Shown here: in pieces, positions 26,201-32,744 of the stretch
How positions within the stretch are numbered: the first letter of the stretch is position 1
Layout: each line of letters opens with the position of its first letter
Origin: G963666535 sp963666535
Lineage (GTDB): Bacteria > Bacillota > Clostridia > Oscillospirales > Oscillospiraceae
DNA: 64,000 nt
Reading direction: 5' to 3'
Assembly: GCA_963666535.1 (NCBI GenBank)
Contig: OY762913.1
Coordinates: 1,302,001 to 1,366,000, forward strand
The notes under the pieces: generated by a model
The model's database searches: none
Told to the model about the DNA's origin: nothing
What the model saw: only the letters and a program-made list of their open reading frames with translations
Made by a program: the position numbers and the translations under genes

Positions 26201-26783
26201 GCGCGTCAATGAGCGCTACACCTATCTCACCGACCAGCGGGACGACGTGGAACATGCCAAGCGCGAATTGGAGAGCATTATCACTGGGATTACCGGCGAG
26301 ATGCAAAACATTTTTGCCACGCAGTTTCAGATTATCAATGAGGCTTTCGGCGTAACTTTTCAGGAGCTGTTTGGTGGCGGCAAGGCGACATTGGAGTTGG
26401 AAGACGAGGAGGACATCCTGAATTGTGGCATTGAAATTAAGGTCCAGCCGCCGGGTAAAGCGCTGAAGATTATCACTCTGCTTTCCGGCGGGGAAAAGGC
26501 ATTTGTCGCCATTGCTCTGTATTTCGCCATCCTCAAGGTAAGACCCACGCCCTTCTGTGTGATGGACGAAATTGAGGCGGCGCTGGATGACGCCAACGTG
26601 GTGCGCTATGCCCATTACCTGCGCGGCATGAGCGGCAAGACGCAGTTTATCGTCATTACGCACCGCCGTGGCACGATGGAGGAAGCCGACGTGCTTTACG
26701 GCATTACCATGCAGGAGCAGGGCGTGTCGAGAGTGCTGACCATCAATCTCAACGATGTGGAGAAGGAATTGAAGATTAAGTAG
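23214..26783 (+). CDS. smc: Chromosome segregation protein SMC
   Basis: Long coiled-coil ATPase that organises and segregates the chromosome with ScpA and ScpB. With the TTG start at 23214 the product is 1189 residues, almost exactly the size of Bacillus SMC, and has the family N-terminus YLKALEIQGFKSF. Walker A is GPNGSGKSN (31-39). Two long coiled coils flank the hinge (about 505-680, with VAGLIHVPERY and the GGSMTGGS region). The signature LLSGGEKA and Walker B FCVMDEIEAALDD are near the C-terminus. GAGGTG lies 6 bases before the TTG; the ATG at 23175 is the alternative. ftsY follows. Confidence 0.96.
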   Translation: MYLKALEIQGFKSFPDKTVLTFGEDITAIVGPNGSGKSNISDAIRWVMGEQSTRALRGGKMEDVIFGGTQKRNQLGFAEVSLVLDNTEHIFDMEESEVMVTRRYYRSGESEYYINRRSVRLKDVNELFMDTGLGREGYSIIGQGRIDEILSVKSADRREVFEEAAGISRFRHRKEESERKLQHTEENLIRINDKIDELELQVGPLREQAEKAKKFLVLRDELRGLEISVWLENLEKVRQSGMKTLSDYENAVRHKENTQKTVEELYAAAEQYAEQMREKDMEIDRIRFSMSSGEATVSELESAVAVLNTNVQNNLDNAQRIRDELEQQDGRAGSITGQIAERRERLEAILQQQETLRAQLAQKQVQADEMNRSAGSITQELERLRQKQAVETASAAEAKALFSALAAAAQELLDRDEAVRRELAVGEERVTEAKNELARVTKARSDACEERDSIANMISGYSLRLESRRKKAREAEEKRVNLQMEENALKSRIHMLTEMEKMHEGFSKAVKLVMGEAERGGLQNIHGPVAGLIHVPERYTVAVEIALGGAMQNVVVEREEDGKAAIHYLKRRDAGRATFLPLSSIQPSDLREKEVAREKGFIGIASDLIEYDPKYRAVFANLLGRVVVAEDIDAAIAMARKFGYRFRIVTLDGQVFNAGGSMTGGSANRSAGILSRANELERLGEQIAGVQQSLSAAVKSAEELNREVTAAEYEMETALAQRRQSEDAVLKLEERCTSLTNMETDLERQRDALRTELEQIMARSVQVENDTTAARNRIEELEGAAEAARSEAEGKLQGQTDLHSRAAEAGREVAELNVRIAALEAERNTSRQSLEELEGLHREMSGDREQRLALIGEYEAKNDAIKAEILERGQQLQTIRAANQNQTDDIRRLNEEKITLEAQRVKADKDSRDKNTELLSMEREVSVLEQKKLSTAMEEKQLLDRLWDTYELSHEAAKAQRIELESVQKATRRIGELKRGITDLGNINVGAIEEFQRVNERYTYLTDQRDDVEHAKRELESIITGITGEMQNIFATQFQIINEAFGVTFQELFGGGKATLELEDEEDILNCGIEIKVQPPGKALKIITLLSGGEKAFVAIALYFAILKVRPTPFCVMDEIEAALDDANVVRYAHYLRGMSGKTQFIVITHRRGTMEEADVLYGITMQEQGVSRVLTINLNDVEKELKIK

Positions 26784-26878
26784 AAGCGTGAAACGGATCG
26801 ACGGGGAACGCTGAGATCACGCAAACAATAAGAAGCAGGAGCGCCTGAAAACAGGCACGACAAAGGAGCCAATACCAC

Positions 26879-27745
26879 ATGGGATTTTTTGATAAGATCA
26901 AAAAAATAGCAATATTTAACGGGTTTTCCGAGCTGACAGACGATTTTTACGATGAACTGGAAGAGAGCCTGATCCTTGCCGACACGGGCATGGACACCAC
27001 GCTTGAGACCGTGGAGGCCCTGCGCAAACGGGTGAAAGAACGGCACATCAAGGACATGGACGGCGCGAGAGCTTGCATGCGGGAAATCCTGCGTGAAATG
27101 ATGGAGGTAGGAGACGGGAGAATGAACCTGTCCACCAAGCCATCAGTCGTGCTGTTTATCGGTGTGAATGGCGTGGGTAAGACCACCACCATCGGTAAGC
27201 TGGGTTCTGCACTCAAGCGGGAAGGAAAATATGTTTTGCTGGCCGCCGCCGATACCTTTCGCGCCGCGGCCGCCGAGCAGTTGACCATTTGGGCCGAGCG
27301 GGGCGGACTGGAGATTGTCAAGCAGGCGGAGGGCTCCGACCCGGCTTCCGTTGTGTTTGATGCGCTGTCCGCGGCCAAGGCCAGACGCTGCGATGTCGTG
27401 CTGGTAGACACCGCAGGCCGGCTGCATAACAAGCAGAATCTGATGAACGAGCTGAATAAAATGAGTCGCATCATCGACCGGGAACTGCCTGACTGCGCCA
27501 GAGAGACCCTGCTCGTCCTGGACGCCACAACAGGGCAAAACGGATTGATCCAGGCCAAGCAGTTTAAGGAAACGGCCGGCATTACCGGCATTGTCTTGAC
27601 CAAGCTGGATGGTACGGCAAAGGGCGGCATCGTCTTTGCCATTGCCAGGGAACTGCAAATCCCTGTGAAGTATGTGGGACTGGGAGAGGGAATCGAAGAT
27701 CTCCGTCCGTTCGACCCGGCACAGTTTGCCGAGGCCATCATTTAA
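26879..27745 (+). CDS. ftsY: Signal recognition particle receptor FtsY
   Basis: SRP GTPase at the membrane that receives ribosome-SRP complexes for membrane protein insertion. The 288-residue protein is the short form: the acidic A domain is essentially absent and the NG domain starts almost at once (MGFFDKIKKI). G1 is GVNGVGKTT, then DTAGRLHNK (G3) and TKLDGTAKGG (G4), with the C-terminal GLGEGIEDLRPF. The start has AAAGGAG upstream. It is the last gene of the acpP-rnc-smc-ftsY group; ffh is not adjacent. Confidence 0.96.
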   Translation: MGFFDKIKKIAIFNGFSELTDDFYDELEESLILADTGMDTTLETVEALRKRVKERHIKDMDGARACMREILREMMEVGDGRMNLSTKPSVVLFIGVNGVGKTTTIGKLGSALKREGKYVLLAAADTFRAAAAEQLTIWAERGGLEIVKQAEGSDPASVVFDALSAAKARRCDVVLVDTAGRLHNKQNLMNELNKMSRIIDRELPDCARETLLVLDATTGQNGLIQAKQFKETAGITGIVLTKLDGTAKGGIVFAIARELQIPVKYVGLGEGIEDLRPFDPAQFAEAII

Positions 27746-27757
27746 AGGAGAAACAGA

Positions 27758-27961
27758 ATGGAACGTTTCATCGCAGTGCTGCTGGGTACTTTTATCTGTG
27801 TGATGTCGCTTATTTGTGCCATCAGACCGGATATTGGCTTTACCTTTAACCATCTGAAAAAAATGGAACCTAACGAGCATGGTTTGAAAATGACGCGCCT
27901 GAGCGGTGCGATGGGAATATTATTGGGCGCTGTTATCATCATTGCCGCGCTGATGATGTAA
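27758..27961 (+). CDS. Small two-helix membrane protein
   Basis: A 67-residue protein with two hydrophobic helices (FIAVLLGTFICVMSLICAI and MGILLGAVIIIAALMM) joined by a polar 24-residue loop. AAAGGAG lies just upstream of the ATG. It sits 12 bases after ftsY and 15 bases before rph, so it is in the same operon. I do not know its function; it looks like one of the short conserved membrane families (DUF6199-like in shape), but this is not established. Confidence 0.75.
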   Translation: MERFIAVLLGTFICVMSLICAIRPDIGFTFNHLKKMEPNEHGLKMTRLSGAMGILLGAVIIIAALMM

Positions 27962-27976
27962 GAAAGAGGAGAAACT

Positions 27977-28693
27977 ATGAATCGCATTGACGGAAGAAAA
28001 TTTGACGAGCTTCGTTCTGTGGAAATCATTCCAAATGTCAACCTGTTTGCAGAGGGTAGCTGCCTGATCCGCTGTGGGAACACCCATGTGCTGTGCACCG
28101 CCTCGGTAGAGGAGCGAACCCCGCCCCACGTCCCCCTTGGCGAGGGCTGGGTGACCGCGGAATATTCCATGCTGCCCCGGGCCAACCGCGAGCGCAGCCG
28201 AAGGGATGTTTCCAAGCTGAAGCTATCCCCCCGCAGCGCCGAAATCCAGCGCCTGGTAGGCCGGGCTCTCCGTGCGGCGGTGGATATGAAAGCCCTGGGT
28301 GAGCGCAGCATCACCATTGACTGTGATGTGCTGCAGGGCGACGGCGGCACGCGTACCGCATCGGTGACCGGTGGATATGTGGCATTGGCCTTGGCCTGCA
28401 AAAAGCTGGTGGAGGAGGGCGTGATCGAAAAGATGCCCCTTACCACCTACGTGGCGGCGGTATCCGCCGGTATCGTGGCGGATGAGGCGCTGCTGGATCT
28501 GTGCTATGAGGAGGATTCCTCCGCTATGGTGGATTTTAACTGCGTCATGACCGGCCAGGGTGACCTGGTGGAAATTCAGGGCACTGGCGAAGGCCGCCCT
28601 TTTACTGTGGAGGAGCAGCGCCAGCTGGTGGTGCTGTGCCAGAAGGGAATCCGTGAGCTGCAGGCGATGCAAAAAAGCATTCTGGAGGGCTAA
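27977..28693 (+). CDS. rph: Ribonuclease PH
   Basis: Phosphorolytic 3'-to-5' exoribonuclease that trims tRNA 3' ends. The 238-residue protein is full length, with NRIDGRKFDELR at the N-terminus, RSRRDVSKLKLSPRS (the phosphate- and RNA-binding arginine region), TIDCDVLQGDGGTRTASVTGG and VDFNCVMTGQGDLVEIQGTGEG. AAAGAGGAG precedes the start. rdgB follows three bases after the stop; the rph-rdgB pair is common in Firmicutes. Confidence 0.97.
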   Translation: MNRIDGRKFDELRSVEIIPNVNLFAEGSCLIRCGNTHVLCTASVEERTPPHVPLGEGWVTAEYSMLPRANRERSRRDVSKLKLSPRSAEIQRLVGRALRAAVDMKALGERSITIDCDVLQGDGGTRTASVTGGYVALALACKKLVEEGVIEKMPLTTYVAAVSAGIVADEALLDLCYEEDSSAMVDFNCVMTGQGDLVEIQGTGEGRPFTVEEQRQLVVLCQKGIRELQAMQKSILEG

Positions 28694-28696
28694 GCC

Positions 28697-29296
28697 GTGA
28701 AAATGGTATTGGCAAGTAAGAACGAGCATAAGCTGGCGGAAATGCGGATGATGCTGGGGGAAACGGGGGTTGAGCTTGTGCTTCAATCCGCGCTTGGCGT
28801 GGATGTAGAGGTGGAAGAAACGGGAACGACCTTTGAAGAAAACTCCATGCTCAAGGCAAAGGCGGTGATGGAAGCCACAGGGATGCCCGCGATCGCGGAC
28901 GATTCCGGCTTGTGCGTGGACGCACTCAGCGGCGCTCCTGGCATTTACTCCGCCCGTTATGGCGGCGGTGAACTGGACGATATGGGCCGTTGCCGTTTGC
29001 TCTTGGAAAATATGCGGGGACAGATGCCGCGTACCTGCCGCTTCGTTTCGGTGATCACCTGCTGCTTCCCGGGTGGGGATACTATCTCCGCTCGTGGGGA
29101 ATGCAAGGGGACAGTTGCCTTTACCCCAATGGGAGACGGAAATTTTGGCTATGACCCCATTTTCTTTGTGCCGGAACAGAAAAAGACCTTTGCTCAAATG
29201 GCGCCAGAAGAAAAGAACGCCATCTCCCACAGAGGGAACGCCCTGAAAATATTTCAAATGAAATTGGAGAATTATCTGAATGGAATTAACAAGTAA
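28697..29296 (+). CDS. rdgB: XTP/dITP diphosphatase (RdgB/HAM1 family)
   Basis: House-cleaning pyrophosphatase that removes ITP, dITP and XTP. The 199-residue protein has LASKNEHKLAEM at the substrate-binding start, TFEENSMLKAKAV, ADDSGLCVDAL and GYDPIFFVPE, all family hallmarks. The GTG at 28697 is used because GGAGGG (inside the rph end) lies 7 bases upstream; an ATG two codons later is the alternative. Its 3' end overlaps the yhbY-like gene by 17 bases. Confidence 0.96.
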   Translation: MKMVLASKNEHKLAEMRMMLGETGVELVLQSALGVDVEVEETGTTFEENSMLKAKAVMEATGMPAIADDSGLCVDALSGAPGIYSARYGGGELDDMGRCRLLLENMRGQMPRTCRFVSVITCCFPGGDTISARGECKGTVAFTPMGDGNFGYDPIFFVPEQKKTFAQMAPEEKNAISHRGNALKIFQMKLENYLNGINK

Positions 29297-29606
29297 ACAG
29301 CGTGCACAGCTGCGCTCACTGGCCAACGGAATCGACACCATTGTCCACATTGGTAAGGACGGCATCGGTGAAAACCTGATCAGACAGGCCAATGACGCAT
29401 TGGAGGCCAGAGAGTTGATTAAGTGCCGTGTGCTGGATAACTCCATGTATACGGCACGGGAGGCCTGTGACCAATTGTCCAAAGTTACCCGCAGTGAGCA
29501 GGTGCAGGTAATCGGAACAAAATTCGTCCTTTATCGTCAAAGCCATGATAAGGAGAAAAAGGACAAAATCCAACTGGTTAAGCCTGCGAAGAATAAAAGT
29601 GAATGA
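29280..29606 (+). CDS. yhbY: YhbY-family (CRM domain) RNA-binding protein
   Basis: A 108-residue protein of the YhbY/CRM family, which binds pre-50S ribosomal particles. The whole protein is one CRM domain: LTSKQRAQLRSLANGID, then VHIGKDGIGENLI and the GxxG-like loop, ending in IGTKFVLYR; a short basic tail follows. The start lies inside rdgB. It begins the yhbY-nadD-yqeK group typical of Firmicutes. The next 139 bp before nadD hold only a loose inverted repeat and no clear promoter. Confidence 0.92.
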   Translation: MELTSKQRAQLRSLANGIDTIVHIGKDGIGENLIRQANDALEARELIKCRVLDNSMYTAREACDQLSKVTRSEQVQVIGTKFVLYRQSHDKEKKDKIQLVKPAKNKSE

Positions 29607-29745
29607 GGTTTGCCGGATTCCCGGCGGGGGACGGTACACGCAAAGCACCATGCAACCTTCTAGCGTAAGCTGAAGCTTGATCCGGGCGAATCCAGTTTGC
29701 CCAGAAAAGCGCAGGCAGCTGCTCTGAGGAAAGGAACGTGAATCC

Positions 29746-30942
29746 ATGAAAATCGGCGTTTTTGGCGGGACCTTTAATCCACCCCATTTGGGACACCTTG
29801 CTGCCGCGCGATTGGCGGTGGAGTCGCTTGGTCTGGATAAGCTGCTTTTCATTCCCGCGTCTATCCCTCCGCACAAGCAACTGTCGAATCAGACACCGGA
29901 AGCCAAACACCGTCTCGTCATGACCGAAATTGCGGCGGACAGCATGGGGCTGAAAGGCCTTGCCGAGGTATCCGACTTGGAGTTTGAGCGCGATGGGAAG
30001 AGCTATACCGCCGATACACTGGAGACACTCCATGAACAATTTCCGCTGGATGAACTGTTCCTTTTGTTAGGAACCGATATGTTCCTGACTCTGGAACATT
30101 GGTATCGACCAGAGCGAATTATGTCCCTTGCCACCATCGTCCCTTTTGCCCGCAGCTACTCGGACTGCGAAGAAAAGCTTGAGCATCAGGCACAGTATTT
30201 GCAAAAGAACTTTGACGCCCGGGTCAGGATGCTCCGGCTTGACGAGATTACGGAAATATCATCGACCCAGCTGCGCTCGCTTCTGGTGGCGGGGAAGGGG
30301 CAGGAATTTCTGCCGCCCAGCGTGTATGGATATATTCTGCGGGAAAAACTATATGGAGTATGCGCTGATCTGAAGCATTTGGATATCCCCGCGCTGCGCG
30401 CCGTATCCTATTCCATGATTAAGGCCAAGCGGATTCCCCATATTGAAGGAACAGAACAGGCGGCGGTGAAGTTAGCCCAGCGGTGGGGCGCAGATGTTGC
30501 GCTGGCCCAGCGGGCGGCCATTTTACACGATTGCACCAAATATCTTGGTTTGGAGGAGCAGTTGAATTTGTGCCGCAAATATGGTATCCTTCTTGATGCA
30601 CTTGAGCAACGTGCTGTGAAGCTGCTCCACGCGAAAACAGGAGCCGGAGCGGCTCGTTATCTCTTTGGCGAGCCGGACGAGGTGTATGACGCCATTTTCT
30701 GGCATACCACGGGGAAAGCGGATATGACGTTGCTGGAAAAAATAATTTACCTTGCTGATTACATGGAACCCACCCGCGAATTTGACGGCGTGGAGCAAAT
30801 GCGCCAGTTGGCCTTTGAGGATTTGGATCGGACGCTTTTACTGGGCTTTGAAATGAGTATCAGCGAGATGGAGCAGCGCGGCAACCCGGTGCACCCTAAC
30901 ACCGTGCAAGGACGCGACTGGCTGAAAGGAACATTGCAATGA
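29746..30942 (+). CDS. nadD-yqeK: Fused nicotinate-nucleotide adenylyltransferase and YqeK-type HD phosphohydrolase
   Basis: One 398-residue reading frame joins two enzymes that are normally separate neighbouring genes. Residues 1-203 are NadD, which adenylates nicotinate mononucleotide for NAD synthesis: GGTFNPPHLGH (7-17) and ISSTQLR (171-177). Residues about 212-398 are YqeK, an HD-domain hydrolase of diadenosine tetraphosphate: metal-ligand pattern PHIEGT (His232), HD at 261-262, His295, His320 and Asp338. No internal ribosome site or stop is seen at the junction. The start has GAGGAAAGGAA upstream; the end overlaps the LCP gene (ATGA). Confidence 0.94.
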   Translation: MKIGVFGGTFNPPHLGHLAAARLAVESLGLDKLLFIPASIPPHKQLSNQTPEAKHRLVMTEIAADSMGLKGLAEVSDLEFERDGKSYTADTLETLHEQFPLDELFLLLGTDMFLTLEHWYRPERIMSLATIVPFARSYSDCEEKLEHQAQYLQKNFDARVRMLRLDEITEISSTQLRSLLVAGKGQEFLPPSVYGYILREKLYGVCADLKHLDIPALRAVSYSMIKAKRIPHIEGTEQAAVKLAQRWGADVALAQRAAILHDCTKYLGLEEQLNLCRKYGILLDALEQRAVKLLHAKTGAGAARYLFGEPDEVYDAIFWHTTGKADMTLLEKIIYLADYMEPTREFDGVEQMRQLAFEDLDRTLLLGFEMSISEMEQRGNPVHPNTVQGRDWLKGTLQ

Positions 30943-32318
30943 GTCGAGATAGCCAAAACAACTGGGGCGATGGGCCCAACGATACAAACATATTCACCCG
31001 GTGGCGGGCAAAGCGGACGCAATGGCTTGCAAGCATGACGCCCAAAGAGCGAATTTTACGGCGGGTTCTCACCGTAGCATCCGGTGTTTCCGTTGTGGTG
31101 ATTACGCTTGGCCTGATCTATGCGTTTAACGTAAAGGCACCCACGCTTCCTGTGGACAACGTGGACGCGAACCCCGAGGATGATGTCACGCTGGACGGGG
31201 AAGAGCCGCCTTCTGTTGCAGGCCGCAAGGATGGGTTTTACACGTTCCTGGTTTGTGGACGGGATACCGGCGGCGGAGGAAATACCGACACCATGTTGCT
31301 CGCAACCTATGACGTGAATGAAAACGTGATGAATGTGATGAGCATCCCGCGGGATACTATGGTGAATGTGAAGTGGAGCACCAAAAAGATCAATTCAGTC
31401 TATGGCGTGCTTGGGATGGAAGGCCTGCAGACCCATGTGGGCAAACTCACCGGCGTTACGCCAGACTTCTACGTTATCATTGAGTGGGAAGCCGTTGGCA
31501 AATTGGTGGATGCCATCGGTGGCGTGGATTTTGACGTGCCGTACAAAATGAATTACGACGATCCAGCCCAGGATTTATATATTCATGTGGACAAGGGCTT
31601 ACAGCATCTGGATGGCGATACCGCGATGCAGGTGATCCGCTGGAGGAAAAATAACGACGGGAGTAAGGTTTCCATCGGCGATACCGGGCGTATGGAAATT
31701 CAGCAAGGATTCCTGGCCGCAGTGGCTAAGGAATGTCTCCAGATGAAGAACATTACAAAAGTAAGTAAATTGTCTGAGATTTTTACCGATAATGTTGAGA
31801 CTGATCTGACTGTTGGCAATCTGGTTTGGTTTGGACAGCAGGCAATGGGGATGGATACCACGCAAGATCTGACTTTCTGCACCCTTCCCGCCAATATGAA
31901 CGGCAGTTACAGAAATCTTTCCTATGTTTACCCGATTGAAAGCGAAATACTGACTGTGGTGAACGAGAAATTTAACCCTTACCTGCGTGATATCGTAGCT
32001 TCCGACCTGCAGATTATGGTGAAAAATAAAGACGGATCGCTTTCTGTGACCTCCGGTTCGCTGGCTGATCCTTCAGCGGCCGTTGCGCCGACGGTAACGA
32101 AAAAACCGGTGGAGGAGCCAGTTGAAACAGATGAGCCCGTTGAAACCGAGCCACCTGTGGAAACAGTGACACCCACGGAGACCCCCGTCGCAACGGAAAC
32201 CCCCGAGCCCACAGTGACAGATGAGCCTGTTGTTACGCCCCCCCCCATCGTGACGGATCCTCCCGTGGTTACCAAAGAGCCGCCGGTGCAGGACGTACCT
32301 GAGAATGTACAGCCATAA
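30939..32318 (+). CDS. LytR-CpsA-Psr (LCP) family cell-wall glycopolymer ligase
   Basis: A 459-residue membrane-anchored enzyme of the LCP family, which transfers teichoic acid or other glycopolymers to peptidoglycan. One helix (about 45-68) anchors an extracytoplasmic LCP domain (about 100-265), with NTDTMLLATYDV, SIPRDTMV (pyrophosphate-binding Arg) and VIRWRKNNDGS. After about residue 375 comes a tail of roughly 75 residues made almost only of Pro, Thr, Val and Glu (short TDEPVETEPP-like repeats), likely an extended wall-spanning segment. It overlaps nadD-yqeK by four bases and precedes rsfS. Confidence 0.93.
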   Translation: MSRDSQNNWGDGPNDTNIFTRWRAKRTQWLASMTPKERILRRVLTVASGVSVVVITLGLIYAFNVKAPTLPVDNVDANPEDDVTLDGEEPPSVAGRKDGFYTFLVCGRDTGGGGNTDTMLLATYDVNENVMNVMSIPRDTMVNVKWSTKKINSVYGVLGMEGLQTHVGKLTGVTPDFYVIIEWEAVGKLVDAIGGVDFDVPYKMNYDDPAQDLYIHVDKGLQHLDGDTAMQVIRWRKNNDGSKVSIGDTGRMEIQQGFLAAVAKECLQMKNITKVSKLSEIFTDNVETDLTVGNLVWFGQQAMGMDTTQDLTFCTLPANMNGSYRNLSYVYPIESEILTVVNEKFNPYLRDIVASDLQIMVKNKDGSLSVTSGSLADPSAAVAPTVTKKPVEEPVETDEPVETEPPVETVTPTETPVATETPEPTVTDEPVVTPPPIVTDPPVVTKEPPVQDVPENVQP

Positions 32319-32332
32319 ATAAAGGAGATAGA

Positions 32333-32695
32333 ATGATGCTTGAACCAAAAACACTGGCACTGGAACTGGCGAAAAGCCTTGACAGCAAGAAGGGTATGGC
32401 GATCAAGGTGCTGGAGACTGGGCCGCTGACTACGCTGGCTGAATATTTTGTGCTATGTTCTGCCACCTCTACCACACAGGTTAAGGCTTTGTGCGACGTT
32501 GCAGAGGAAACTGCAAAAAATTTAGGTGAGCCTGCGCATCACATCGAAGGGCATCGCGGCGGAACCTGGACGTTGTTGGATTTTTCCGCTGTGGTCGTTC
32601 ACGTTTTTACAGAGGAAGCCCGGGAGTTTTATAACCTGGAGCGCCTGTGGAATGATGCCGCTCTGGTGGATTTAAGCGGCATCCTGACGGAATGA
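32333..32695 (+). CDS. rsfS: Ribosomal silencing factor RsfS
   Basis: Binds ribosomal protein uL14 and blocks subunit joining when nutrients are short. The 120-residue protein is a single RsfS domain: YFVLCSATSTTQVKAL, HIEGHRGGTWTLLDF, VVHVFTEEAREFYNLERLW. AAAGGAG precedes two consecutive ATG codons (32333 and 32336), either of which could be used. Order LCP-rsfS-leuS is conserved in Clostridia. Confidence 0.95.
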   Translation: MMLEPKTLALELAKSLDSKKGMAIKVLETGPLTTLAEYFVLCSATSTTQVKALCDVAEETAKNLGEPAHHIEGHRGGTWTLLDFSAVVVHVFTEEAREFYNLERLWNDAALVDLSGILTE

Positions 32696-32744
32696 GTCAG
32701 GCGTGACGCATTGCCCCTGAAAACTGAGGAAGTAGTGATAGACA

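Noticed and set aside
29607..29745. Loose inverted repeat (GGATTCCCGG near 29615 with CCGGGCGAATCC near 29682) before nadD-yqeK
   Set aside because: Arms are imperfect and far apart and there is no T-run or promoter nearby; not distinguishable from chance.
32696..32744. T-box before leuS
   Set aside because: Only 49 bp lie between rsfS and leuS and no GGTGG core or terminator is present.
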